A DNA stretch of 64,000 nucleotides, taken from contig JANMAT010000052.1 in assembly GCA_031359995.1 (NCBI GenBank), positions 14,302 through 78,301 on the forward strand, in the 5' to 3' direction. The translations under genes and the position numbers were made by a program. This document shows, in pieces, positions 43,440-51,187 of the stretch. Numbering within the stretch: the stretch's first letter is position 1; the number at the start of each line of letters is the position of its first letter. The DNA is from JANMAT01 sp031359995. Its GTDB lineage: Bacteria > Actinomycetota > Acidimicrobiia > Acidimicrobiales > Ilumatobacteraceae. The notes under the pieces are model-generated. The model saw only the letters and a list, made by a program, of their open reading frames with translations. It made no database searches and was not told the DNA's origin.

Positions 43440-43494
43440 GTGCCGCCGTTCGGGCACGCTAACCACCTGCGGGCGTTCATCGACCCCGACCTGT
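43440..43494. repeat. ybaK-tail repeat, copy B (55 bp)
   Basis: This short copy (GTGCCGCCGTTCGGGCACGC onward to GACCCCGACCTG) follows HicBA. It has a few substitutions against copy A and stops just before the QYDEVW codons. The 200-bp gap from 43411 to 43617 holds only this copy and no gene. Confidence 0.75.
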
Positions 43495-43617
43495 TTGGGG
43501 CGCACCGTGGCCGGGGCCGCCGAGGGCGGTGCCCGCGACGGCCCGGGCCGACGCTGCGCTAGCGTTCGTTGCATAGGGGGTCCGGTGGGCGACGGCACTC
43601 GGTGCATCCGATCGCGG

Positions 43618-43866
43618 TCAGAGCTCGACGAGCGGCGGCAGCTCGACGACGCCGCTCCAGCCCGCATCGTGCGCGGCAGGCTCGGCGAACGGTGGCGCCT
43701 CGTACACGCCCATCCAGCCCGAGCCGGTCGGCCCGCCGACCGGTGCCGGGGCGGCGCCGGCGGTCGGAGGGGTCGCGGCGACGAGTGCCATGGTCCCGAG
43801 CACGACGGCCAGGACCCCGAGGGGGTGGCGGTGTGACGGGGAGGAGGAGCGGGGCTGACGGTTCAT
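43618..43866 (-). CDS. Small secreted protein, unknown
   Basis: This 82-residue protein has a signal peptide (basic start MNRQPRSSSPSHRHPLG, hydrophobic core VLAVVLGTMALVAA, and a cleavage site near AGA-AP at residue 38). The mature part is about 43 residues, proline and acidic rich, with two related short motifs, GWMGVYEAPPFAEP and GWSGVVELPPLVEL. The duplicate GWxGVxExPPxxE motif suggests a small repeated peptide. It is divergent from the AfsR-type regulator gene (113 bp between starts). Function is unknown. Confidence 0.6.
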   Translation of the reverse strand: MNRQPRSSSPSHRHPLGVLAVVLGTMALVAATPPTAGAAPAPVGGPTGSGWMGVYEAPPFAEPAAHDAGWSGVVELPPLVEL

Positions 43867-43978
43867 GGCGGTTCCTTTCGGCGACGGCCGGTCGGTCGTC
43901 CTGGCACCACCGTCCGGCACGTCGCTCTCGCCGCGGTCTCGTGGCGCTCTCGGCGGTTCGAGCGGGCGAGAGCGGGCC

Positions 43979-46843
43979 GTGAGCGTCGAGGTACGGGTCC
44001 TCGGCCCGCTCGAGCTCACCGACGGCTCGGCCGTGATCGCCGTGCCGAGCCGGCGGCAGCGCCAGCTGCTGGCCGTGCTGGTGGTGCATCGCGGCGAGGT
44101 CGTGTCGGCTGGCGCGCTGGCCGAGGCGCTCTGGCCCGGAGGAACGGCGGGCGACACGAGAGCCGTGCTGCAGAACAACGTGAGCCAGCTCCGGCGCTCG
44201 TTGGCGGCGGCGGTGGGCGACGTGGCCGTCGTCGAGACGGTCGAGCGCGGCTACCGGCTGCACCGGTCGGTTCGCACCGACGTCGAACGGTTCGACCGCT
44301 TCGTGGCCGCCGCTCGCGCCCACATGGGGCGGAACGAGTGGTCCGAAGCCGTCGCGTCGCTCGCGCAAGCATCCGCCTGCTGGCGCGGTGCGCCCTACGA
44401 CGGTCTGACCGACGTGGAGCCGGTGTTCGTCGAGGCCCAGCGGCTCGAATCCGTACGGCTCGGCGCCCTCGAGGAGCGCATCGGGGCCGAGCTACGGCTC
44501 GGCCGGCACCGCGAGGTCGCCAGCGAGCTCGAGGTGCTCGTGCGGCACCACCCGTTACGCGAAGAGCTGCGGATGCACCTCATGCGCGCCCTCTACGCCA
44601 GTGGGCGCCAGGCCGAAGCCTTGCGGGCCTACGCCGACCTGCGCGAGCACCTGGCCGAGGAGCTCGGCCTGGAGCCGAGCCCGGCGGCGCGAGCGTTGGA
44701 AGCCGAGATCCTCGCCCAGACGGTGCCATCGTCGGAGCCGTCGGCCCGTGCGGCTCCTCCACCCGGCCGAGCGACGACGCCCGTGCATCTCACATCGTTC
44801 GTCGGGCGCGAGGCCGACCGGCGCAGCGTCGTCGCCGCCGTCAGCGCTGGACGTCTCGTCACGATCGTCGGTCCGGGCGGCATCGGGAAGACCCGTCTGG
44901 CCGTTGCGTCGATGGGCGAGCTGCACGGTGCCGAGGCGCCCGTGTTCGTTGATCTCAGCGTGGTGGAGGGTCCGGAGGGCGTCGACGACGCGCTGGCTAC
45001 GACGATGGGCGTGATGGCCGACGACCGGCCGCGGCGGTCGATGGTGGTCGACGCCATCGGAAGCCGCGCGCTGGTGCTCGTGCTCGACAACGCCGAGCAC
45101 CTGCTCGACAAGGTCTCCGAGCTCGCGGCCGACCTGCTCGCGCTCTGCCCTTCGCTGCGCCTGCTCGTCACCAGCCGGGAGCCGTTGGGTATCAACGGCG
45201 AGCACGTGCAGGTGGTCGGTCCGCTGCCTGCTGACGCGGCGCGGGCGCTGTTCCTCGATCGGGCCCGGGCCGTCAACGCGACGGCGGCCCTCGCTCCCGA
45301 TGCGGTCGCCGGGCTGTGCGGAGAGCTCGATGGGATGCCGCTCGCCATCGAACTCGCGGCGGCGCGGGTCCGGTCGATGTCGCCCGCCGAGATCACCGAG
45401 CACCTTCGGCGGCTGGGCGACCTGAAGGCGGGAACGCCGCGCCGCGCGCCGGCACGGCATCGCACCATGCGTGCCGCCATCGACGGGTCCTACGAAGCGC
45501 TCGACCGTCCGACGCGCCTCGTCTTCGACCGGCTGTCGATCTTCCCCGGCACGTTCGATCGCGCTGCGGCCGCCGCGGTGGCCGCCGGCGCCGGCATCGA
45601 TGGTACCGACCTCGACGACGAGCTCGACCGGCTCGTCGCGACATCGATGCTCTCGGCCGAGGTGGGCGAGCGAAGCACGCGCTACCGAATGCTCGTGCCG
45701 CTTCGGTCGGTCGGCCGCCAACACCTCGGCGACGGCATCGCCGTCGTCGCCGACGGCCACGCCCGCTACTTCGGCGAGCTCGTACGCGAGAGGGGTGGTT
45801 TCGACATCGACGAGACCGAAGATCGCCTCGACAGCGTGCTCGTCGAGCTCGACAACCTGCGAGCGGCGGTGCGGCATGCGCTCGCCACCCGCCAGGTCAC
45901 GCTCGCGCTCGAACTGACGGTGCCGCTGGCGTTCCTCTTCCTGGTGTACCTGGTGGCCGAGGTCGGGTTCTGGGTGGCCGACGCCGCCGACGCCACCGAC
46001 GGTGTCGCCGGAGTCGACGAAGACCTCCGGTGTGACGCCCGTGGGCAGGCGGCGCTCGCCGCCGCGTTGCGGCTCGACGCTGCGGTGTTCCACCGGCACG
46101 TCGCGCTGGGCGGCGCCAGCTGGTGGACGGTCTACGCCCGGTGCTGGCTACCGGCATCGCTGGAGGAGTGGCATGCCAGCGCCGTCGAGCTCGTGCGACT
46201 CTCCCGCGCCATGAACCCGAAGGCGCAGGTGTCGAGCGAGTCCATGCTGATGCTCACAGCGGCGCTCCGCGGCGAGCTTCCCGAACCGTCGCAGGTCATG
46301 GTCGAGTGGGCCGACCGTCGACCCGTGCTGGGCGGCACCATCCTCCGGCTGCACCTGATCGAGCGCGCCCTGCGCGAGGGCGACCGGGATACGGCTCGAC
46401 GGTTGGTCGAAGAGATCGCCGTGCTGCAGACGCATTGGCGACAGCGGGGCATTACCTACCACCAGGCTCATCTCCTGCGCGCCGTGCTCCGCTTCGACAT
46501 CGATCGGGCGGCCGGCCTGCGTGAGATCCGCCAGCTCCTGGTTGGGATGCGTCGGCTTGGTCGCCATGTTTGGGTTCAATGCGCGCTCGCCCGTGCCGCT
46601 GGGATGCTCGACGTGGTTGGTCGGCAAGCACCCGCGCTCGCACTGGCGACGTACACCCGGGAGCCCGCCTACGGCGCGGTGCTCCACGACGGTGATCCCG
46701 GCCAGGAGGTCTTCGACCGGGCCGAGCCGTCGCTGGACTGGTGCGCTGCAGCCATGGCCAGGGGACGATCGTTGTCGTTCGACGAGGCGGTGTCGCTCGC
46801 GCTCGACGAACTCGACGCGGCGCTGACGTCGCTCGAAGGTTGA
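43979..46843 (+). CDS. AfsR/SARP-family ATP-binding transcriptional regulator
   Basis: The 954-residue protein starts at GTG 43979. Residues 1-90 form an OmpR-type winged helix (LGPLELTDGSAVIAVPSRRQRQLL) and 95-245 the bacterial transcriptional activator domain. An NB-ARC-like NTPase has Walker A VGPGGIGKT near 297, Walker B LVLVLDN near 366 and the GMPLAIELAAARVRS box. Helical repeats cover the rest. Such regulators activate secondary metabolism in actinobacteria. Here no biosynthetic cluster is adjacent; the only close neighbour is a divergent tiny secreted protein gene, which may be a target. The gene lies between ybaK-tail copies B and C. Confidence 0.9.
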   Translation: MSVEVRVLGPLELTDGSAVIAVPSRRQRQLLAVLVVHRGEVVSAGALAEALWPGGTAGDTRAVLQNNVSQLRRSLAAAVGDVAVVETVERGYRLHRSVRTDVERFDRFVAAARAHMGRNEWSEAVASLAQASACWRGAPYDGLTDVEPVFVEAQRLESVRLGALEERIGAELRLGRHREVASELEVLVRHHPLREELRMHLMRALYASGRQAEALRAYADLREHLAEELGLEPSPAARALEAEILAQTVPSSEPSARAAPPPGRATTPVHLTSFVGREADRRSVVAAVSAGRLVTIVGPGGIGKTRLAVASMGELHGAEAPVFVDLSVVEGPEGVDDALATTMGVMADDRPRRSMVVDAIGSRALVLVLDNAEHLLDKVSELAADLLALCPSLRLLVTSREPLGINGEHVQVVGPLPADAARALFLDRARAVNATAALAPDAVAGLCGELDGMPLAIELAAARVRSMSPAEITEHLRRLGDLKAGTPRRAPARHRTMRAAIDGSYEALDRPTRLVFDRLSIFPGTFDRAAAAAVAAGAGIDGTDLDDELDRLVATSMLSAEVGERSTRYRMLVPLRSVGRQHLGDGIAVVADGHARYFGELVRERGGFDIDETEDRLDSVLVELDNLRAAVRHALATRQVTLALELTVPLAFLFLVYLVAEVGFWVADAADATDGVAGVDEDLRCDARGQAALAAALRLDAAVFHRHVALGGASWWTVYARCWLPASLEEWHASAVELVRLSRAMNPKAQVSSESMLMLTAALRGELPEPSQVMVEWADRRPVLGGTILRLHLIERALREGDRDTARRLVEEIAVLQTHWRQRGITYHQAHLLRAVLRFDIDRAAGLREIRQLLVGMRRLGRHVWVQCALARAAGMLDVVGRQAPALALATYTREPAYGAVLHDGDPGQEVFDRAEPSLDWCAAAMARGRSLSFDEAVSLALDELDAALTSLEG

Positions 46844-46867
46844 CGCTGCGCCAGGATCGCGTCCGAC

Positions 46868-47040
46868 ATCGGCGGCGTGCCCCCGGTTTGGTCACGGGAC
46901 CCACCTGCGGGTGTTCATCGATCCGGACCTGTTGCAGTACGAGGTGTGGGCCGCCGCGGGCACGTGGAACGACGTGTTCGGCATCTCACCGCAGGCGTTG
47001 GTCGATGCCAGCGAAGGCCTGGTCGTCGACCTGAAGAAGG
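46868..47040. repeat. ybaK-tail repeat, copy C (173 bp, diverged)
   Basis: This copy runs through the equivalent of the gene's last codons, with VFIDPDLLQYEVWAAAGTWNDVFGI followed by SPQALVDASEGLVVDLKKA. It lacks one Asp codon and has one frame-disrupting change near 46878. Its 3' end differs from copy A, which implies that it comes from a different ybaK allele. It occupies most of the 267-bp gap before the M24 gene. Confidence 0.8.
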
Positions 47041-47110
47041 CTGAGCCAACTTCGGCTCCCGGTGGACGGCGCCGAGGCGGGGCCGGCCGCGTGCTCGCTA
47101 TGGTCCGAGC

Positions 47111-48316
47111 ATGCTGCTCGACCTCGATCTCGAGAGCCTGCATTGCAGGCACGACCTCTACCTTCAGAGGCTGGCGAACACCCGGCGGTTCATGACCGCG
47201 CTCGATGTTCCCGTGATGTTGGCGCGCGACCCGTTCAACGTGTTGTATGCCACCGGCGCCACGAACATGACGGTGTTCAACCTGTGCGTTCCCGCCCGCT
47301 ACCTGCTGGTGTTCGCCGAGGGTCCGGTGATCCTGTTCGACTACGTCGGTGGCGAGCACCTGGCGAAGGGCCTACCGACCATCGACGAGGTGCGCATCGC
47401 CCGCGGTCTGAGCCACGTCAGCAGCAACGGCTCGCCGGCGAGCGAGGCGGCCGCGATGGCGGGCGAGATCGCGGCGATCGTCCGGGAGCACCTCGGGGAG
47501 GTGGGCGGGCTGGCCATCGACAGCTTCCCGTTCGTCGCGGTCGATGCGCTGCGGTCGAAGGGCTTCGCCATCACGGATGCCGATGCGCTGATGAGCCGTG
47601 TTCGACGGGTGAAGCTGCCTCTGGAGATCGCGTACATGCGAGAGGCCTCGCGCCGCACCGTGAACGCCGTACGGGACATGCAGGCCGCGCTGCGACCCGG
47701 CATGACGGAGATCGACGTCTGGAGCCGATTCGTGGGCGCACTCGTGGCTGGCCATGGAGAGTTCGTCGTGACGCGACTGCTCGAGAGCGGCCCGAACACG
47801 TTCCCCTACTTCCAGGAGTGCAGCACACGCGTGATCGCCGACGGCGACCTGGTGTGCCTCGACACCGACGCGATCGCCTTCGAGAGCTATTCGGTAGACT
47901 TCTCGCGGACCTTTCTCGCCGGCGACGGGCCCGCAACCCCGGAGCAGCGGGCGCTGTACCGCAGGGCGTGCGACCAGCTTCGTCACAACGCTTCGCTCAT
48001 CGGTCCGGGCGTGACCTTCGAGGAGGTCGCCCGCAAGGCGTGGCCGGTGCCCGAAGAGCACCAGTCCAGTCGCTACTACTGCGTGGGTCATGGCCTCGGG
48101 ATGATCGGCGAGCTCCCGAACCTCCCGTTCCACACCCCTGGCGTGCCCTACCCCTTGGACGACGTGTTCGAGCCGGGCATGGTGTTCTGCGTGGAGAGCT
48201 ACATCGGCTCCGCCAGCAGCGGTCAGGGTGTGAAGTTGGAGGACCAACTGCTCATCACCGAGACCGGTGTCGAGATCATGAACGACTATCCGTTCGAGGA
48301 CCGCCTGTTGCACTGA
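47111..48316 (+). CDS. M24-family metalloenzyme, DddP-like
   Basis: The 401-residue protein has a creatinase-type N-terminal domain and a pita-bread C-terminal domain. Metal ligands are seen as Asp-x-Asp in CLDTDAI, Asp in VDFSRTF, His in VGHGLGM, Glu in VESY and Glu in KLEDQLL. Segments LLESGPNTFPYFQEC, FEPGMVFCVESYIG, and VKLEDQLLITETGVEIMNDYPF closely follow those I recall for DMSP lyase DddP, more than for aminopeptidase P. The activity could be peptidase, hydrolase or DMSP cleavage and cannot be decided by eye. ATG 47111 has no strong GGAGG. The gene lies alone between repeat copies C and D. Confidence 0.8.
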   Translation: MLLDLDLESLHCRHDLYLQRLANTRRFMTALDVPVMLARDPFNVLYATGATNMTVFNLCVPARYLLVFAEGPVILFDYVGGEHLAKGLPTIDEVRIARGLSHVSSNGSPASEAAAMAGEIAAIVREHLGEVGGLAIDSFPFVAVDALRSKGFAITDADALMSRVRRVKLPLEIAYMREASRRTVNAVRDMQAALRPGMTEIDVWSRFVGALVAGHGEFVVTRLLESGPNTFPYFQECSTRVIADGDLVCLDTDAIAFESYSVDFSRTFLAGDGPATPEQRALYRRACDQLRHNASLIGPGVTFEEVARKAWPVPEEHQSSRYYCVGHGLGMIGELPNLPFHTPGVPYPLDDVFEPGMVFCVESYIGSASSGQGVKLEDQLLITETGVEIMNDYPFEDRLLH

Positions 48317-48340
48317 TTCCCGGCTTCAGAAGCTCATCGT

Positions 48341-48450
48341 CGGCATGCTGCCGTTCGGCCACGCCGCCCACCGGCGGGTGTCCATCGATCCCGACCTGTT
48401 GCAGTACGACGAGGTGTGGGCCGCGGCGGGCACGTGGAACGACGTGTTCG
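48341..48450. repeat. ybaK-tail repeat, copy D (110 bp)
   Basis: About 90% identical to copy A over 110 bp, and in one frame: LPFGHAAHRRVSIDPDLLQYDEVWAAAGTWNDVF. It ends 17 bp before the next small gene, to whose upstream region it is fused, so the -10-like TACACT lies just after the repeat. Confidence 0.85.
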
Positions 48451-48467
48451 GCACCTACACTCCGGGC

Positions 48468-48638
48468 ATGGAGAGCACGTCGCCGCTCGAGGATTGGCGA
48501 GGGGTCGACATCGGTCAGATCCGTGCGCAACTCCGGCTCCCGGTCAAGGAACGCGTGCGGGTGATGGTCGAAGCTGCCAATGTCCTGATCGGCGTTCAGG
48601 ATCATGCTCGCCGAGCCCGCGACCCTGGGGCAGGCTGA
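48468..48638 (+). CDS. Small antitoxin-like protein of two-gene module
   Basis: The 56-residue product (MESTSPLEDWRGVDIGQIRAQLRLPVKERVRVMV and on) is helical and acidic at the start, as many small antitoxins are. A TACACT -10-like box lies 8 bp before the ATG, which suggests a leaderless transcript. Its stop TGA and the next gene's ATG share one base (TGATG). The first half of a homologous protein appears in a fused remnant at 50339. Frame-wise it could also be read as a continuation of repeat D, but the ATG and promoter favour this start. No named family is recognised. Confidence 0.65.
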   Translation: MESTSPLEDWRGVDIGQIRAQLRLPVKERVRVMVEAANVLIGVQDHARRARDPGAG

Positions 48639-49129
48639 TGTTCGACCCCGTTGCGATCTGCACGATCTTGAACGACGAGGGTGTCGAGTACGTCGTCGTC
48701 GGCGGCTTTGCTTCGGTGATCCGTGGCTCATCGCTGCCGACGCGCGACATCGACATCGTTCCCTCTCGATCAGCCGCCAACCTCGATCGGCTCGGCCGCG
48801 CCTTGCGGCGAATGGGGGCGAAGATCCGCACCGAGGACGAGCCGGTGTCGGCACCGTTGGACGGTCCGTTCCTCGCGAACATGCCACTGATGTTGAACCT
48901 CGTCACCGACTTCGGTGAGATGGATCTCACGTTCGTGCCGGCCGGCCGCGCCGGAGGGTTCGATGGATGGCGGTTGGCCGCCACCGAGGAGGAAGTGAGC
49001 GATGGCCTGAACGTGGTCGTCGCCAGCCTGGACGACATCATCGACTCGAAGCGTGCCGCCAATCGTCCCAAGGATCAGATGGCGCTGCCCTACCTCGAGT
49101 CGCTGAGGGACGAGCTCGGCGACCACTGA
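48638..49129 (+). CDS. Nucleotidyltransferase-fold protein of two-gene module
   Basis: The 163-residue protein has the nucleotidyltransferase signature VVVGGFASVIRGSSLPTRDIDIVPSRS, with a G-G and D-x-D pair. A later Asp in EMDLTFVP could complete the metal site. The C-terminal segment is DDIIDSKRAANRPKDQMALPYLESLRDEL. This resembles the AbiEii/DUF6036-like family of toxin nucleotidyltransferases. Coupling to the upstream small gene suggests a toxin-antitoxin or abortive-infection pair. The module sits between repeat copies D and E. Confidence 0.75.
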   Translation: MFDPVAICTILNDEGVEYVVVGGFASVIRGSSLPTRDIDIVPSRSAANLDRLGRALRRMGAKIRTEDEPVSAPLDGPFLANMPLMLNLVTDFGEMDLTFVPAGRAGGFDGWRLAATEEEVSDGLNVVVASLDDIIDSKRAANRPKDQMALPYLESLRDELGDH

Positions 49130-49152
49130 GGGTTCGGGCTGCAGAAGCCACC

Positions 49153-49233
49153 GGCGGCGTGCCGCCGTTCGGGCACGCCACACACCTGCGCGTGTTCATC
49201 GACCCCGACCTGCTGCAGTACGACGAGGTGTGG
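49153..49233. repeat. ybaK-tail repeat, copy E (81 bp, 1 mismatch to A)
   Basis: This copy matches 41190-41270 at 80 of 81 positions, in the same orientation. It is preceded by CAGAAGC, as is copy D (TCAGAAGC). It ends abruptly at GTGTGG and marks the right boundary of the repeat-delimited island, 7.96 kb from copy A. Confidence 0.85.
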
Positions 49234-49254
49234 ACCGCTGTCTGCCGTGATCGC

Positions 49255-49518
49255 TCAGCCGGCGAGGTCATTCCCTGCGAACTTGCGGTGAGCGTTCTGC
49301 TTCGACGTTCGCAATGCGATACCGATCATCGTCCAGGAGTCACCGGCGGCCCTCGCCTCGTTGACGGCAGCCTGGAGGTTCTGTTCGGCTGCCTCGAGGG
49401 CATCCCGGGCCTGGGCGATCTTGCGCAGGTGGCGGGCATTGCGCGTCGTGGCGGGATCGATCGAGTCGATGAAGTCGTCGATGTCGTCGCGGGTGGGGGT
49501 CTTGGACATGTCGGTCAC
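49255..49518 (-). CDS. Small HTH-like protein
   Basis: The 87-residue protein has an acidic helical N-terminus (TPTRDDIDDFIDSIDPATTRNARHLRKIAQARDALEAAEQNL). A C-terminal helix-turn-helix follows, with AGDSWTMIGIALRTSKQNAHRKF resembling the sigma-region-4-like 'AGxSWxxIGxxLGxSRQAAHKRF' motif. It is probably a small DNA-binding protein. The second ATG, three codons in (49509), is an alternative start. Its partner is unknown. Confidence 0.65.
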   Translation of the reverse strand: MTDMSKTPTRDDIDDFIDSIDPATTRNARHLRKIAQARDALEAAEQNLQAAVNEARAAGDSWTMIGIALRTSKQNAHRKFAGNDLAG

Positions 49519-49624
49519 CTCACAAGTCTGCGCCGATCACGAAGACCCGGCGCTCTCGTCGATGCGTGGCATCTGATCTGGCCAGGTGAGACCTTCGCTC
49601 CGGGGCGTCGTTGACGCAGTCATC

Positions 49625-49645
49625 CTACCTTGGTAGCATTTAGGT
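49625..49645. promoter_or_regulatory. VapB-type operator and -10 region
   Basis: CTACCTTGGTAG (49625-49636) is a perfect 12-bp palindrome. TACCT and AGGTA also form a wider inverted repeat, with the second arm ending at the VapB-like ATG. This fits autoregulation of a leaderless toxin-antitoxin transcript. Confidence 0.6.
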
Positions 49646-49894
49646 ATGACCACCACGAAGCGCAAGGTGTCGCTCTCGCTCGACGAAGAGCTGATCGCCG
49701 AGTTGGCCAGCGATGTCGAAGGCCTGTCGTCACAGGTCAACGACGCGGTCAGGGCCGAGGTCGAGCGTCGTCGCCGGCAACGGGCCCTCGAGATGTTGCT
49801 CGCCCGCCTCGACGAGTCGGACGGCCCGATCGACACGGTCGCCGATGAGGCCGAGATCTTGCGATTCATGCGGCTCCTCGGCGGTCGTGCATGA
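49646..49894 (+). CDS. VapB-type ribbon-helix-helix antitoxin
   Basis: This 82-residue protein starts TKRKVSLSLDEELIAELASDVEGLSSQVNDAVRAEVERRRRQ, a ribbon-helix-helix pattern. A C-terminal acidic segment (DESDGPIDTVADEAEILRFMRLLGG) should wrap the toxin. It overlaps the PIN gene by 4 bp (ATGA), the usual antitoxin-toxin coupling. The message is probably leaderless, with a palindrome covering the -10 region. Confidence 0.85.
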   Translation: MTTTKRKVSLSLDEELIAELASDVEGLSSQVNDAVRAEVERRRRQRALEMLLARLDESDGPIDTVADEAEILRFMRLLGGRA

Positions 49895-50310
49895 GGGTCG
49901 TGCTCGACCAACGGGCGCTGGACGCGCTCGCTGGCGCACATGGCCCGGCCAAGCGACGAGTCCGCCAAGCGATGGCTGCTGCCTCGCGGCTCCGACGCGA
50001 CGTCGTCGTGCCGACGGTGGTCCTCGCCGAGTTGTATCGAGGCGGCGGACGCAACCAGTTGGTCGACGCACTCCTGTCCCGGGAGGAACAGTCCCTCCTG
50101 CTCCGAGACACGGATCGCGTGTTGGCGCGCCTTGTCGGCGCGGTCCTCGCGGCCGCAGGTGCCGGATCCGAAGACCTCGCCGACGCTCATGTCGTGGCGA
50201 TCGCCGTCGAGGCCGGTGGCGGAGTGGTGTTGACCGGCGATCCCGACGACATGTTGAGGCTCTCCGATCCGTACCGGACCGTGGTGGTGGAGGCGCTGCC
50301 CTCGCGCTGA
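49891..50310 (+). CDS. VapC-type PIN-domain RNase toxin
   Basis: The 139-residue PIN domain has the acidic active-site residues in VVLDQRAL (Asp5), LAELYRGG (Glu near 47), SEDLADAHVVAIA (Asp near 92 and 95) and TGDPDDMLRL. VapC toxins cleave tRNA or rRNA. It pairs with the upstream ribbon-helix-helix protein. Sequence and reading frame look intact. Confidence 0.87.
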   Translation: MRVVLDQRALDALAGAHGPAKRRVRQAMAAASRLRRDVVVPTVVLAELYRGGGRNQLVDALLSREEQSLLLRDTDRVLARLVGAVLAAAGAGSEDLADAHVVAIAVEAGGGVVLTGDPDDMLRLSDPYRTVVVEALPSR

Positions 50311-50338
50311 CAGCATTGGTGCGTCGTACACTGAACGT

Positions 50339-50494
50339 GTGGACGAGCTGCCCCCGAACGAGGACGAGCGCGGTGTCGACATCGGCCAGATCCGTCGCCT
50401 GTTGCGCATGTCGGAGTCCGCGGCCAACCGGCCCAAAGACCTCCGTGCGCTGCCGTACCTGGAGTCGCTGCGCGAGCAGCTCGGTGGGCGGTGA
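50339..50494 (+). pseudogene. Fused remnant of the 48468/48638 module
   Basis: This 51-codon frame joins the start of the small antitoxin-like protein (RGVDIGQIRRLLRM, 11 of 14 identical to residues 11-24 of the 48468 product) to the last part of the nucleotidyltransferase (AANRPKDLRALPYLESLREQL, 18 of 24 with the following residues identical). It keeps the same TACACT-type element before a GTG start. An internal deletion has removed most of both genes. It is not likely to be functional, though a small protein could still be made. Confidence 0.7.
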
Positions 50495-50527
50495 GCGGCG
50501 TGACGGACGTGCCGGTCGGCCGTGCGG

Positions 50528-51187
50528 CTACGACCGGTCGACGATCACGACAGCAGACTCGAGCGCGCTCACCACGGTGTCGGACGTGGAGATCCACGAG
50601 ACCAGCAGCTCGAGGACGAGCAGGGATGCTTCGTGGTTCGTGCGGGGCGCACCGGCGCCGATGGCCTCGGCCACGCAGTCCTCGAGCACGAGGCAGTGGT
50701 AGTCGCGGAACATGGCGTCTTTCACCGTCGACTCCACGCACACCGAGGTCGTGCACCCGGTGACGATGAGGTGTGTGATCCCGAGGTCCTGCAGCGTGGC
50801 GTGGAGCCCGGTCTCGAAGAACCCGCTGAAGCGGTGCTTGTAGACGACGATGTCGGCGTCCTCGGGCTCGAGACCCTCGACGATGTCGGTGTTCCACGTG
50901 TCGCGCACGAGGACGCGGCTCTCACGCCCGTCGGGCGCGACGACGGTGTCGCCCACCCCCATCGGTTGGTGCTTCAGCCAGTTCGGCGCTCCGGGTGCGC
51001 CGGCATCGCTCAGGTCGGCGTGGAAGGCCATCTTGAGGTAGACGACGGGCATCCCCGCTCGGCGGACGGCGGTGAGCAAACGGGCGATCGGTTCGATGGT
51101 GCCCTGGATGCCGGTCAGATCGATGCCGGCCCGGCCGAACATGCCGCAGGGGTGCCCGAAGTCGTTCTGCATGTCGACCACGATCAC
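50528..51187 (-). CDS. Isochorismatase-like cysteine hydrolase
   Basis: This 219-residue protein has the cysteine-hydrolase triad. Asp is in VVDMQNDF, Lys in VVYKHRFSGFF, and the nucleophile Cys in GCTTSVCVEST. It resembles RutB/N-carbamoylsarcosine-type amidohydrolases. GTG 51187 is the first usual start, but family-like sequence (LTIDARPNPFSLPPERTAV) continues upstream in frame without an ATG, GTG or TTG before a stop. So the true start may be non-canonical or lost. It is followed on the plus strand by the module remnant. Confidence 0.82.
   Translation of the reverse strand: MIVVDMQNDFGHPCGMFGRAGIDLTGIQGTIEPIARLLTAVRRAGMPVVYLKMAFHADLSDAGAPGAPNWLKHQPMGVGDTVVAPDGRESRVLVRDTWNTDIVEGLEPEDADIVVYKHRFSGFFETGLHATLQDLGITHLIVTGCTTSVCVESTVKDAMFRDYHCLVLEDCVAEAIGAGAPRTNHEASLLVLELLVSWISTSDTVVSALESAVVIVDRS

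Noticed and set aside
41190..49233. Repeat copies as a CRISPR array or integron attC sites
   Set aside because: Units are few, 0.8-3.4 kb apart and contain genes. Copies are pieces of a coding sequence, without the R'/R'' inverted-repeat structure of attC and without an intI or cas gene.
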